From: JAILZP01 sp037444185
Lineage (GTDB): Bacteria; Bacillota; Desulfotomaculia; Desulfotomaculales; Desulfocucumaceae
DNA: 32,538 bases
Assembly: GCA_037444185.1 (NCBI GenBank)
Contig: JBBIMW010000027.1
Span: 1 to 32,538 of the forward strand
Direction: 5' to 3'
Part shown: in pieces, positions 22,934 to 30,788 of the stretch
Position numbering within the stretch: position 1 is the stretch's first letter
Layout: the number at the start of each line of letters is the position of its first letter
The notes under the pieces: model-generated
What the model was told of the DNA's origin: nothing
The model's database searches: none
The model's input: the letters and a program-made list of their open reading frames with translations, nothing else
Made by a program: the position numbers and the translations under genes

Positions 22934-23380
22934 TTAAATCACCTCAGCTTTGCCGCCGGAAGCCTCAATTTTCTCAGCTGCCGACTTGCTGAAGGCATGT
23001 GCTTTCACGGTGAGAGCCTTGGTCAGATTCCCATTGCCCAGTATTTTTACTCCATCCCCCGTTTTTTTGATTAACCCGGACCCCAGCAGCACTTCGGGAG
23101 TTACCACGGTTCCCGGCTCGAACCTCTCCAGTTTCCCCAGGTTCAAAGTGACCATATATTTTTTGAAAGGAGCATTGGTGAAACCGCGCTTAGGCATACG
23201 CCTCTGCAGGGGCATTTGGCCGCCCTCGAAACCGGGCCGCACCCCCCCGCCGGAGCGGGCGTTCTGTCCTTTATGGCCCCTGCCGGCGGTTTTTCCTTTC
23301 CCGGACCCGATTCCCTGGCCCTTGCGGGTGGGCGCCTTGCGGGCTCCCGGGTTCGGCCGCAATTCGCTTAACTGTACCAA
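22934..23380 (-). CDS. rplO: 50S ribosomal protein L15
   Basis: L15 is a late assembly protein of the large subunit. The 148 residues include LRPNPGARK, the Gly-rich GKGKTAGRGHKGQNARSGGG and FEGGQMPLQRRMPKRGF. It starts with TTG after GGAGG. The end touches the secY start, so translation is coupled. Confidence 0.98.
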   Translation of the reverse strand: MVQLSELRPNPGARKAPTRKGQGIGSGKGKTAGRGHKGQNARSGGGVRPGFEGGQMPLQRRMPKRGFTNAPFKKYMVTLNLGKLERFEPGTVVTPEVLLGSGLIKKTGDGVKILGNGNLTKALTVKAHAFSKSAAEKIEASGGKAEVI

Positions 23381-23395
23381 CCCTTGGCACCTCCT

Positions 23396-23575
23396 TTAAG
23401 CTTTTTCCACTTTCACCAGATGAGCAACCTTATTGATCATGCCGGCCAGAGCGGGACTTTCGTCCCTCAGCACAAAACTGTTCAGCTTCTTCAGGCCAAG
23501 GGTATTCACTATCGTCCTCTGGCCCTCCGGCCTGCCGATGAGACTTTTCACCAAGGTAATCTTCACCTTTGCCAA
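23396..23575 (-). CDS. rpmD: 50S ribosomal protein L30
   Basis: The 59-residue protein starts MAKVKITLVKSLIGRPEGQR and has TVNTLGLKKLNSFVL-like sequence (TIVNTLGLKKLNSFVLRD), typical of bacterial L30. It binds 23S rRNA domain II/V. The start codon is TTG with GGGAG upstream. It lies between rpsE and rplO, the standard place, but a 94-base structured spacer separates it from rpsE. Confidence 0.97.
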   Translation of the reverse strand: MAKVKITLVKSLIGRPEGQRTIVNTLGLKKLNSFVLRDESPALAGMINKVAHLVKVEKA

Positions 23576-23621
23576 TGCTTCTCACTCCCAACTGACACCT
23601 GTCGATTGTAAACGCGGGGCC

Positions 23622-23656
23622 GCCCGGCCGGAGCCGCGACGACGCAGCCGGCGGGC
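23622..23656 (-). promoter_or_regulatory. strong hairpin in the rpsE-rpmD spacer
   Basis: On the mRNA GCCCG-CCGG pairs with CCGG-C-CGGGC (one bulge), closing over a GCG-UCGU-CGC tetraloop stem. No T tract follows, so it is not a simple terminator. It may be a processing or protein-binding site. Confidence 0.4.
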
Positions 23657-23669
23657 TTTCCGAGTTTCC

Positions 23670-24170
23670 TTATCCCAACAGCTCTTCTATGGTTTTACCC
23701 CTGAGCCTCGCCACCTGCCGGGGGGTCTTCAAGCTCTTCAGCGCCGTCATGGTGGCGTGAACCATATTGTTGGCGTTGTTGGAGCCCAGGGACTTGGTCA
23801 AAATGTCTCTTACGCCGGCCAGCTCCAATATGGCCCTCACGGGCCCCCCGGCGATAACGCCGGTACCGGGGGCGGCGGGCCTTAAAAGCACCTTCCCGGC
23901 ACCGAATATTCCCGTCACTTCGTGGGGAATAGTGGTTCCCGACAGAGGCACCTCAACCATGTTTTTCTTGGCATCCTCTATTCCTTTGCGGATTGCCTCC
24001 GGGACCTCCCCGGCCTTCCCCAGCCCCGAGCCCACGTGGCCTTTTCCGTCTCCCACCACCACCAGGGCTGAAAAGCTGAATCTGCGGCCGCCTTTAACCA
24101 CTTTGGCCACCCGGTTTATATAGACAACCTTTTCGGTCAGCTCCATTTTTCCAGCATCAATCCTGGACAC
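23670..24170 (-). CDS. rpsE: 30S ribosomal protein S5
   Basis: S5 helps decoding accuracy at the mRNA entry of the small subunit. The 166 residues carry VKGGRRFSFSALVVVGDGKG, GHVGSGLGKAGEVPEAIRKG and LLRPAAPGTGVIAGGPVRAI, all diagnostic. It starts with GTG after GGAGG with seven bases spacing. It precedes the structured spacer to rpmD. Confidence 0.98.
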   Translation of the reverse strand: MSRIDAGKMELTEKVVYINRVAKVVKGGRRFSFSALVVVGDGKGHVGSGLGKAGEVPEAIRKGIEDAKKNMVEVPLSGTTIPHEVTGIFGAGKVLLRPAAPGTGVIAGGPVRAILELAGVRDILTKSLGSNNANNMVHATMTALKSLKTPRQVARLRGKTIEELLG

Positions 24171-24202
24171 CTATTTCCCTCCTTATTCGCCGTGTTGGCC
24201 CG

Positions 24203-24571
24203 TTAAAACTCCAGGCCGCCCTCCCTGGCCGCATCAGCCAAGGCTTTGACCCGCCCGTGATACAGGTACCCGGCCCGGTCGAAAACAACCCTGGATATGC
24301 CCTTTTCCAGGGCCACTTTGGCCACCAGCTTGCCCACTGCGGCGGCAGCCTCTTTATTTCCGCCGCCGGCTATTTTACCTTTCAAGTCCGGCGAAAGGGT
24401 TGACACTGTCAATAATGTTGATCCCTTTTCATCGTCTATCAGCTGGGCGTAAATATTGTTGAGGCTGCGGAATACGTTCAATCGCGGGCGCTCCCCGGTG
24501 CCGAATATTTTTTTGCGCACCCGCTGCCGCCGCTTATCGCGGTCTTCTTTGCGGTCAGGTTTGCCAATCAC
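24203..24571 (-). CDS. rplR: 50S ribosomal protein L18
   Basis: L18 binds 5S rRNA in the central protuberance. The 122 residues begin with a basic stretch (KEDRDKRRQRVRKKIFG) and continue RPRLNVFRSLNNIYAQLIDD, ending in VVFDRAGYLYHGRVKALADA and AREGGLEF. It starts with GTG after AAGGAG, about ten bases away, and follows rplF by 22 bases. Confidence 0.98.
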   Translation of the reverse strand: MIGKPDRKEDRDKRRQRVRKKIFGTGERPRLNVFRSLNNIYAQLIDDEKGSTLLTVSTLSPDLKGKIAGGGNKEAAAAVGKLVAKVALEKGISRVVFDRAGYLYHGRVKALADAAREGGLEF

Positions 24572-24593
24572 CTGTTCTCAACTCCTTCGCCAC

Positions 24594-25142
24594 CTACTTC
24601 TTGCCTTTACCGCCTGTCTTCCCCGCCTTGCGGCGAATGCGCTCTTTATCGTATTTGATGCCTTTGCCCTTGTACGGCTCCGGTTCCCTCACAGATCTGA
24701 TGCCGGCCGCCATGGCCCCCACGCTTTCCTTGTCCACACCCTTGACCACTACCTTGTTGGGTGCGGGGACATCTATTTCGATGCCCTCGGGAGGGTCAAT
24801 TTCCACCGGATGGGAGTAACCCACCGCCAGTACCAGCTTGTTGCCCTGCTTGGACGCTTTATAGCCCACCCCGATAAGATCCAATGCCTTCTGAAATCCC
24901 TGGGTGACGCCGGTGACCATGTTATCCAGCAGGGTCCGGGACAAACCGTGCAGTGATTTGTCCGTCTGGTTGTCCGAAGACCTTTCCACAAGGAGCCTTC
25001 CGTCCTCCACCCTGATGGAGATATTTCTGTGAAATTCTCTTTTGAGCACTCCTTTGGGTCCCTTTACCACCACAACATTACCGTCTATGGTGATGTCCAC
25101 ACCCTGGGGCAGTGGTATCGGCTTTTTACCGATTCTCGACAT
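24594..25142 (-). CDS. rplF: 50S ribosomal protein L6
   Basis: L6 lies near the factor-binding centre of the large subunit. The 182 residues start MSRIGKKPIPLPQGVDITID and contain the C-terminal PEPYKGKGIKYDKERIRRKAG signature with a lysine-rich tail. The ATG at 25142 has GGAGG seven bases upstream; a GTG two codons earlier overlaps the ribosome site. It follows rpsH by 28 bases. Confidence 0.98.
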   Translation of the reverse strand: MSRIGKKPIPLPQGVDITIDGNVVVVKGPKGVLKREFHRNISIRVEDGRLLVERSSDNQTDKSLHGLSRTLLDNMVTGVTQGFQKALDLIGVGYKASKQGNKLVLAVGYSHPVEIDPPEGIEIDVPAPNKVVVKGVDKESVGAMAAGIRSVREPEPYKGKGIKYDKERIRRKAGKTGGKGKK

Positions 25143-25170
25143 TCTCACACCTCCCGCGCCTTAAAGAAGG

Positions 25171-25569
25171 CTACCAGACATAACATATTACCTCTCCGCC
25201 CAGCCCCAGTTTTCTGGCGTTTTTGTCCGTCATAATACCCTGGGAGGTGGAGATTATGGCTATTCCCAGCCCTCCCAGCACCCTGGGTATTGAATCCTTG
25301 CGGACGTACACCCTGCGGCCGGGCTTGCTGATCCTCTTCATCCCGGTGATTACCCTCTCCTTGTTGCCGCCATACTTCATATATACCCTGATCACACCCT
25401 GCTTGCCGTCGGCGATATACTCGCAATCCTTGATAAATCCCTCGTCCTTGAGAATATCAGCAATGGCCATCTTCATTTTGGAAGCAGGAGCCTCCACCTT
25501 GTCATGATAAACCGTGTTGGCGTTACGTAAACGGGTCAGGAAATCGGCAACGGAATCAGTCATTGCCAT
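25171..25569 (-). CDS. rpsH: 30S ribosomal protein S8
   Basis: S8 is a primary 16S rRNA-binding protein and in E. coli represses the spc operon. The 132 residues start with DSVADFLTRLRNANTVYHDKV and end with STSQGIMTDKNARKLGLGG and EVICYVW, all typical. ATG with GGAGG nine bases upstream. It follows rpsN by 21 bases. Confidence 0.98.
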   Translation of the reverse strand: MAMTDSVADFLTRLRNANTVYHDKVEAPASKMKMAIADILKDEGFIKDCEYIADGKQGVIRVYMKYGGNKERVITGMKRISKPGRRVYVRKDSIPRVLGGLGIAIISTSQGIMTDKNARKLGLGGEVICYVW

Positions 25570-25590
25570 GCGACACTACCTCCTTCCACA

Positions 25591-25776
25591 TTACCAGCTG
25601 GCCTTGCGGATACCCGGAATCTCGCCGCGGTAGCAAAGGGTCCTGAAACATATGCGGCATATTCCAAACTTCCTCATGTAGGCGTGGGGCCGGCCACAAA
25701 GCTTGCATCTATTATATTTGCGGACCTCGAACTTGGCATCCCGCAAGTGCTTGTTGATTATTGATTTTTTTGCCAT
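25591..25776 (-). CDS. rpsN: 30S ribosomal protein S14, type Z
   Basis: This is the short 61-residue zinc form of S14. The zinc site is C24, C27, C40 and C43 (CKLCGRPHAYMRKFGICRIC). GGAGG lies six bases before the ATG. It sits between rplE and rpsH, the standard place. S14 is in the head of the small subunit near the A site. Confidence 0.98.
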   Translation of the reverse strand: MAKKSIINKHLRDAKFEVRKYNRCKLCGRPHAYMRKFGICRICFRTLCYRGEIPGIRKASW

Positions 25777-25825
25777 CTTCCCCCTCCTTTTTAAAGACTT
25801 GGCTGTTTTTTAGGGGCCGGGCGCT

Positions 25826-26368
25826 TCAGGCCGCCCTGAAGGGCATGCCCATGAGCCTCAGCAGTTCTCTGGCCTCTTCATCTGTGCGGGCGGTGGTCAC
25901 GAAAATAATGTCCATTCCCCGCACCTTGTCAATCTTGTCGTACTCTATTTCAGGAAAAATAAGCTGCTCGCGGATTCCCAGGCTGTAGTTCCCCCGGCCG
26001 TCAAAGGATTTCGGCGACACTCCCCGGAAGTCCCTCACCCTGGGGAGGGCAACACTAAACAGCTTATCCACAAAATGGAACATTCTGTCCCCCCGCAGGG
26101 TGACCTTGCAGCCTATTTTCATCCCCTGGCGCAGCTTGAAAGCGGCAATGGATTTCTTTGCCCTGGTAATTACCGGACGCTGGCCGGTGATGGTGGTGAT
26201 GTCGCTGACAGCCGCGTCCAAGGCCTTGCTGTTTTGAATAGCCTCGCCCACCCCGACGTTGATCACCACTTTTTCCAGTTTGGGTACCTGCATTATATTT
26301 TTATAGCCAAATTTCTGCATCATGGCCTTGACTATTTCGTCTCTGAACTTCTCCTTCAGCCTCGACAC
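25826..26368 (-). CDS. rplE: 50S ribosomal protein L5
   Basis: L5 binds 5S rRNA and touches the P-site tRNA. From the GTG at 26368 the protein has 180 residues and begins SRLKEKFRDEIVKAMMQKFG, matching the family. This start has GGAGG eight bases upstream; an ATG two codons earlier is too close to the ribosome site and a longer frame upstream is not homologous. TRAKKSIAAFKLRQGMKIG and the DRMFHFVDKL segment are present. A perfect DnaA box (26064-26072) lies within the HFVDKLF codons by chance of sequence. Confidence 0.98.
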   Translation of the reverse strand: MSRLKEKFRDEIVKAMMQKFGYKNIMQVPKLEKVVINVGVGEAIQNSKALDAAVSDITTITGQRPVITRAKKSIAAFKLRQGMKIGCKVTLRGDRMFHFVDKLFSVALPRVRDFRGVSPKSFDGRGNYSLGIREQLIFPEIEYDKIDKVRGMDIIFVTTARTDEEARELLRLMGMPFRAA

Positions 26369-26393
26369 CAGCATTCCCTCCTTTCCGGCCGGG

Positions 26394-26714
26394 CTAGACC
26401 AGTACTTCCCGGCATTCCTTGCATACCCGGACCTTTTTTCCATCCTCCAGGAGCTTTTTGGTTATCCGGGTAGGATTGTTGCACTTGGTGCAAAAAAGCA
26501 TAACATTTGAACTGTGCACAGGGGCTGGCTTTTCCATTATTCCGCCCTGGGGCATTTTCTGGGTCGGCCTGGTATGGCGCTTGACGACATTTACGCCTTC
26601 CACGGTGACCCGGCTCTTTTCCGGATCCACACTGATTACCTTTCCCTTTTTGCCCTTATCCTTGCCCGTGGTCACCAGAACGGTGTCGCCCTTGCGGACG
26701 TGAACCTTCGGCAT
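26394..26714 (-). CDS. rplX: 50S ribosomal protein L24
   Basis: L24 starts assembly of the large subunit. The 106 residues contain the KOW motif VRKGDTVLVTTGKDKGKKGKV, then GVNVVKRHTRPTQKMPQGGI. Two CxxC pairs (CTKC and CKEC) in the C-terminal part suggest a zinc ribbon-like tail. The ATG at 26714 has GGAGG seven bases upstream and is preferred over an ATG two codons earlier. The start is next to the damaged end of rplN. Confidence 0.97.
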   Translation of the reverse strand: MPKVHVRKGDTVLVTTGKDKGKKGKVISVDPEKSRVTVEGVNVVKRHTRPTQKMPQGGIMEKPAPVHSSNVMLFCTKCNNPTRITKKLLEDGKKVRVCKECREVLV

Positions 26715-26727
26715 GTACATTCCTCCT

Positions 26728-27096
26728 CTAAAGAACCTCCGGATCCAGAGAGATTATCTNNNNNNNNNNNNNNNNNNNNNNNNNNNNNNNNNNNNNNCCG
26801 AAAATACGCGTGCCGCGGGGGCTCTTGTCATCCTTTATAATCACAGCCGCATTTTCGTCAAACTTGATGTAGGACCCGTCCGGGCGCCTGACTTCCTTAC
26901 TGGTTCTAACCACCACGCCCTTGACCACATCGCCCTTCTTAACAACGCCGCCGGGCGTGGCTTCCTTAACGGAGCAGATGATGATGTCGCCCACGCTGGC
27001 GTAACGCCTCAGCGACCCACCCAGCACCCGGATACACATCAGTTTGCGGGCCCCTGTGTTATCAGCAACGTTAAGCATGGTCTGCACCTGGATCAT
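26728..27096 (-). CDS. rplN: 50S ribosomal protein L14 (contains assembly gap)
   Basis: L14 lies at the subunit interface. The first 99 residues are clear: MIQVQTMLNVADNTGARKLM, then RVLGGSLRRYASVGDIIICS and GTRIF. After GTRIF, 14 residues are hidden by N bases, and the end IISLDPEVL is again typical. The hidden length equals the family's usual spacing (GPVAREL... region), so the frame is kept and the gene is probably intact in the organism. ATG follows GGGAGG. Confidence 0.95.
   Translation of the reverse strand: MIQVQTMLNVADNTGARKLMCIRVLGGSLRRYASVGDIIICSVKEATPGGVVKKGDVVKGVVVRTSKEVRRPDGSYIKFDENAAVIIKDDKSPRGTRIFXXXXXXXXXXXXXXIISLDPEVL
26760..26797. other. assembly gap, 38 N
   Basis: A run of 38 unknown bases lies within the 3' part of rplN. 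The flanking codons stay in frame. Confidence 0.99.
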
Positions 27097-27126
27097 CTTT
27101 CTTAACCTCCCTTTGACCGCTGCTTC

Positions 27127-27390
27127 TTATATCTGTTGAGCCCGCTCCAGTATCTCCACAATCCGCCACCTTTTGTCCTTGGACAGGGGCCTGGTTTCCA
27201 TTATTTTCACCTTGTCACCGATACGGCAGGCGTTTTCCTCATCGTGGGCCTTAAACTTCTTGGTTCTCCTTAAGGTACGCTGGTACAGGGGGTGCCTGAC
27301 CAGGGTCTCCACGGAAACCACCGCTGTCTTGTCCATTTTGTCGCTTACCACATAACCCGTCCGGGTCTTGCGTATTTTCCGGCCATCCAT
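27127..27390 (-). CDS. rpsQ: 30S ribosomal protein S17
   Basis: S17 is a primary 16S rRNA-binding protein with an OB fold. The 87 residues contain KIRKTRTGYVVSDKMDKTAV, VETLVRHPLYQRTLRRTKKF and the C-terminal ETRPLSKDKRWRIVEIL. ATG with GGGGGG upstream. It follows rpmC by 17 bases and precedes rplN by 30. Confidence 0.98.
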   Translation of the reverse strand: MDGRKIRKTRTGYVVSDKMDKTAVVSVETLVRHPLYQRTLRRTKKFKAHDEENACRIGDKVKIMETRPLSKDKRWRIVEILERAQQI

Positions 27391-27407
27391 TTCGCTACCC
27401 CCCTTTA

Positions 27408-27611
27408 CTATGCCGGGTGAATACCCAGCTCCCTCTGGCGCATAACGGTCTTTACCCTGGCAATCTCCCGTCTGACCTCTTTAATCCGCATCGGGTTGTC
27501 CAGATGACCCGTGGCCAGCTGGAATCTCAGCTTGAACAGTTCGTCTTTGGAATCATGCAGGGCTTTTTTCAATTCATCGTCGGACATTTCCCTGATGGCC
27601 CTATCCTTCAC
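27408..27611 (-). CDS. rpmC: 50S ribosomal protein L29
   Basis: L29 sits at the tunnel exit beside L23 and helps bind the signal recognition particle and trigger factor. From the GTG at 27611 it has 67 residues, MKDRAIREMSDDELKKALHD onward, with the typical ELFKLRFQLATGHLDNPMRI. A GTG three codons earlier is possible, but the chosen start gives the usual length. It overlaps the rplP end by 11 bases, so translation is coupled. Confidence 0.97.
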   Translation of the reverse strand: MKDRAIREMSDDELKKALHDSKDELFKLRFQLATGHLDNPMRIKEVRREIARVKTVMRQRELGIHPA

Positions 27612-28032
27612 CGGCCTCACCTACTTCCCCGCGTTTTATAAACCTGGTTTTAATGGGCAGTTTATGCGATGCCAGACGCATGGCTTCCCTGGCCACTTCT
27701 TCTGTTACACCGGCCAATTCAAACAGAACCCTGCCCGGCTTGACAACGGCCACCCAGTACTCCGGGGCGCCCTTGCCGCTGCCCATACGGGTCTCCGCAG
27801 GCTTCTGGGTAATGGGCCTGTCGGGAAAAATCCTGATCCAGACCTTGCCGCCCCTCTTAATATACCTGGTCATGGCAATACGGGCAGCCTCTATCTGCCT
27901 GCTGGTGATCCAGGCGGGATCCAGCGCCTGTAGGCCGTAATCACCGAAATGTATTTCGGAGCCGCCCTTGGCGCTGCCTTTCAGGCCAGGACGGTGCTGC
28001 TTGCGGTACTTGACCCTCTTGGGTATCAACAT
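27601..28032 (-). CDS. rplP: 50S ribosomal protein L16
   Basis: L16 organises the A-site region of the large subunit. The 143 residues start MLIPKRVKYRKQHRPGLKG and include FGDYGLQALDPAWITSRQIE and GKGAPEYWVAVVKPGRVLFE. The AGGAGG site is 12 bases from the ATG. It lies 5 bases after rpsC. Confidence 0.98.
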   Translation of the reverse strand: MLIPKRVKYRKQHRPGLKGSAKGGSEIHFGDYGLQALDPAWITSRQIEAARIAMTRYIKRGGKVWIRIFPDRPITQKPAETRMGSGKGAPEYWVAVVKPGRVLFELAGVTEEVAREAMRLASHKLPIKTRFIKRGEVGEAGEG

Positions 28033-28037
28033 AAAGC

Positions 28038-28700
28038 CTAATCGCCTCCTCTTCCGGCAGCGGGTCTAGCTTCCGGCAAAACTTCCCCTTTGTATACCCA
28101 GACTTTTATCCCAATCTTACCGTAAGTGGTATTAGCTTCGGCAAAGCCGTAGTCGATGTCGGCCCTCAGTGTGTGCAGGGGCACTTTGCCCTCACTGTAC
28201 CACTCGGTGCGGGCTATTTCCGCTCCGGCCAGTCTGCCCGAGCAGGACACTTTAATTCCCTTGGCCCCCATTTTCATGCTGCGGGATACCACCTGCTTCA
28301 TGGCCCTGCGAAAAGCAATTCTTTTTTCAATCTGTCCCGCCACGTTCTCGGCCACAAGCTGGGCGTCAGTCTCGGGAATCTTTACCTCTATGATGTTCAC
28401 GTGAATTTGCTTGCCGGTCATTTTTTCCAGTTCCTTGCGCAACACTTCAACCTCGGCGCCCCCCCGGCCGATGACTATACCGGGCTTGGCGGCATGAATG
28501 GTCACCTTCACCCGGTTGGCCGCCCTCTCTATCTGTATCCTGGAAATACCGGCGGCAAAGAGTTTTTGTTTGATAAATTTGCGCATCCTGACATCTTCCA
28601 GGAGCAGGGAGGAAAAATCCTTTTTGGCGGCAAACCATTTACCGTCCCAATCCTTGATTATGCCCAGGCGCAAACCCTTCGGATTTACCTTCTGGCCCAC
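28038..28700 (-). CDS. rpsC: 30S ribosomal protein S3
   Basis: S3 lines the mRNA entry channel. The 220 residues begin GQKVNPKGLRLGIIKDWDGK, have the type II KH domain with GIVIGRGGAEVEVLRKELEK, and the C-terminal GAKGIKVSCSGRLAGAEIAR and YGKIGIKVWVYKGEVL. It starts with GTG after GGAGG. A 75-base spacer separates it from rplV; no signal was found in it. Confidence 0.98.
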   Translation of the reverse strand: MGQKVNPKGLRLGIIKDWDGKWFAAKKDFSSLLLEDVRMRKFIKQKLFAAGISRIQIERAANRVKVTIHAAKPGIVIGRGGAEVEVLRKELEKMTGKQIHVNIIEVKIPETDAQLVAENVAGQIEKRIAFRRAMKQVVSRSMKMGAKGIKVSCSGRLAGAEIARTEWYSEGKVPLHTLRADIDYGFAEANTTYGKIGIKVWVYKGEVLPEARPAAGRGGD

Positions 28701-28775
28701 ACTAGCCCTCCTTTATCAAAGCCCGGCAGCTGTTCGCCAATAGCTTTTCCGCACTTCTGTTGACAATAACCGTGC

Positions 28776-29150
28776 TTAACGGCCCACAGCTTTACTTGCG
28801 GGTTTTTCCTTCAATATTACCGTAATATGGCTGGTGCGCTTGCGCAACAAATCGGCACGCCCCATGGCCCTGGCCTGAAAGCGCTTGACGATGGGGCCCT
28901 GATCCACATAGCACTCGGCCACATAAAGATTTTCCCTGAGCATTTCGTAATTGTGCTCGGCGTTGGCCGCAGCGGACTGCACCACTTTGGCCACAGGCGC
29001 TGAAGCCCTGCGGGGAACGTATTTGAGAATGGCCATGGCCTCCCGCAAATCCTTGCCGCGGATCAAGTCCACCACCTGGCGAATTTTCCGGGGGGATATG
29101 CGTATATATTTGGCGATGGCCCTCGCCTCACCCTCGTTGGTAGCTGCCAC
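28776..29150 (-). CDS. rplV: 50S ribosomal protein L22
   Basis: L22 lines the exit tunnel. The 124 residues contain AKYIRISPRKIRQVVDLIRG, the tunnel loop region and RAMGRADLLRKRTSHITVIL. The chain is about ten residues longer than average because of a short N-terminal extension (AATNEGEAR). GTG start with GGAGG upstream. A 99-base spacer without a recognisable signal lies between it and rpsS. Confidence 0.97.
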   Translation of the reverse strand: MAATNEGEARAIAKYIRISPRKIRQVVDLIRGKDLREAMAILKYVPRRASAPVAKVVQSAAANAEHNYEMLRENLYVAECYVDQGPIVKRFQARAMGRADLLRKRTSHITVILKEKPASKAVGR

Positions 29151-29249
29151 AGGTATACCTCCTTAATAAGTCGCCGGATGCCGGCTGCAAAACGTCAGAC
29201 TTGTATTTCCATGACGGCCCGACATCACATCACTTAATATGAGAACGCC

Positions 29250-29534
29250 TTACTTCAGGGAAGTAGACCTCTCCGTGTGATGCCCGTGCCCCCTGAACAT
29301 CCTGGTGTTGGCAAATTCCCCCAGCTTATGCCCCACCATATCCTCGGTGATGTATACCGGAATGTGTTTACGCCCGTCATGAACGGCCAGTGTGTGGCCG
29401 ATCATCTCCGGGAATATGGTTGACCGCCGGGACCACGTCTTTATTACTCGCTTGTCTCCCCTGGCGTTCATATCCTGAATTTTTTTCAGCAATTTATCGT
29501 CGCAGTACGGCCCTTTTTTCAGGGAACGGCCCAT
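29250..29534 (-). CDS. rpsS: 30S ribosomal protein S19
   Basis: S19 forms a complex with S13 in the small-subunit head. The 94 residues include MGRSLKKGPYCDDKLLKKI, WSRRSTIFPEMIGHTLAVHD and VYITEDMVGHKLGEFANTR. ATG with GGAGG seven bases upstream. It follows rplB by 15 bases. Confidence 0.98.
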   Translation of the reverse strand: MGRSLKKGPYCDDKLLKKIQDMNARGDKRVIKTWSRRSTIFPEMIGHTLAVHDGRKHIPVYITEDMVGHKLGEFANTRMFRGHGHHTERSTSLK

Positions 29535-29549
29535 GCGCTAGCCTCCTTT

Positions 29550-30374
29550 CTACTTGGTCCTCCGCTTGACAATCAGGCGGTCACTGGACTTTTTCTTCCT
29601 GGTGCGCGCGCCCAGAGCGGGTTTACCCCAAGGAGTCACAGGGTTGCGGCCAATGGGGGAACGGCCTTCCCCTCCACCGTGCGGGTGGTCCACCGGGTTC
29701 ATAACCACACCGCGGACAGTGGGTCTTTTGCCCATCCAGCGGCTCCGTCCGGCTTTTCCCACGGTGATGTTCTCATGATCGGTATTGCCCACCTGGCCGA
29801 TGGTTGCCCGGCACTCCTGGAGAAGCAGCCTCATTTCACCCGAAGGCATGCGTATGTGGGCGTATTTGCCTTCCTTGGCCATCAGCTGGGCCGCCGCGCC
29901 CGCAGAACGGACCAGTTGCCCGCCGGCCTTGGGGTAAAGTTCAAGATTATGAATCATGGTGCCCAACGGGATACTCTTCAGTGGCAGTGCATTGCCCACC
30001 TTTATGTCCACTTCCGGGCCGGAGCTGACCGTCATGCCCACTTTCAGCCCCAGCGGGGCCAGAATGTAGCGCTTTTCGCCATCCGCGTAATGCAGCAGGG
30101 CGATTCTGGCCGAACGGTTGGGATCGTACTCAATGGTGGCCACCTTGGCCGGAATACCGTCCTTGTCTCTCTTGAAATCAATCAGTCTGTACTGCCTCTT
30201 TTGCCCGCCGCCGCGATGCCTCACCGTTATCTTGCCCCTGTTGTTGCGGCCCGATTTTTTCTTCAGCGGCTCCAGCAGGGATTTTTCCGGCTGGTCTGCG
30301 GTTATCTCATCGAAGGTCGAAACGGTTACAAACCTGCGACCGGGCGACGTGGGCTTAAACTTTTTAATTCCCAC
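29550..30374 (-). CDS. rplB: 50S ribosomal protein L2
   Basis: L2 is one of the oldest ribosomal proteins and lies near the peptidyl-transferase centre. From the GTG at 30374 the chain has 274 residues, starting GIKKFKPTSPGRRFVTV. GGAGG lies eight bases before this GTG; an open frame 20 codons further up is not homologous. The functional loop GVVMNPVDHPHGGGEGR is present with the conserved His. The spacer to rplW is long (126 bases). Confidence 0.98.
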   Translation of the reverse strand: MGIKKFKPTSPGRRFVTVSTFDEITADQPEKSLLEPLKKKSGRNNRGKITVRHRGGGQKRQYRLIDFKRDKDGIPAKVATIEYDPNRSARIALLHYADGEKRYILAPLGLKVGMTVSSGPEVDIKVGNALPLKSIPLGTMIHNLELYPKAGGQLVRSAGAAAQLMAKEGKYAHIRMPSGEMRLLLQECRATIGQVGNTDHENITVGKAGRSRWMGKRPTVRGVVMNPVDHPHGGGEGRSPIGRNPVTPWGKPALGARTRKKKSSDRLIVKRRTK

Positions 30375-30403
30375 CTGGCTTACCTCCTTTAACGGTCTCC
30401 CGC

Positions 30404-30479
30404 CGCCGGCCGCCGGGCTACAGGCCTTTACCATACCTTCAGCCCAATTGCCTTTAGCCTTCCTTGCTGCCGGCCGGCG
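30404..30479 (-). repeat. inverted repeat in the rplW-rplB spacer
   Basis: CGCCGGCC (30404-30411) and GGCCGGCG (30472-30479) form an 8-bp GC stem around a 60-base loop within the 126-base spacer. Most other spacers here are under 40 bases. No promoter or T tract was found. Confidence 0.35.
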
Positions 30480-30500
30480 CCCGACGTCCGCCGACTAAAG

Positions 30501-30788
30501 TTACACTCCTTCAAATATTTCTATCTTGTTGCCTTCCTTCAGTGTGACGATGGCCTTCTTGAAGCCCGGAGTGCGGCCCAGCCTGCCCCTGACCCTCTTC
30601 AACCTGCCCTTGTAGCGGATGGTGCGCACCTTTTCCACCTTAACCTTGAAAAGCTCCTCCACCGCCCTTTTGATTTCGATTTTGTTGGCATTTGATTCCA
30701 CCAGGAAAGTGTACTTGTTTTCTTGCACCAAGTCCATGCTTTTCTCGGAAATAACAGGCTTTTTCAGAATATCCCTGGGGTCTTTCAT
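30501..30788 (-). CDS. rplW: 50S ribosomal protein L23
   Basis: L23 docks trigger factor and the signal recognition particle at the tunnel exit. The 95 residues have ILKKPVISEKSMDLVQENKY, the EIKRAVEELFKVKVEKVRTI segment and GRTPGFKKAIVTLKEG. Its ATG overlaps the rplD stop as ATGA, so translation is coupled. Confidence 0.98.
   Translation of the reverse strand: MKDPRDILKKPVISEKSMDLVQENKYTFLVESNANKIEIKRAVEELFKVKVEKVRTIRYKGRLKRVRGRLGRTPGFKKAIVTLKEGNKIEIFEGV

Noticed and set aside
26064..26072. Perfect DnaA box in rplE
   Set aside because: It lies in codons for a conserved protein segment and is single, so it is not taken as a site by itself.
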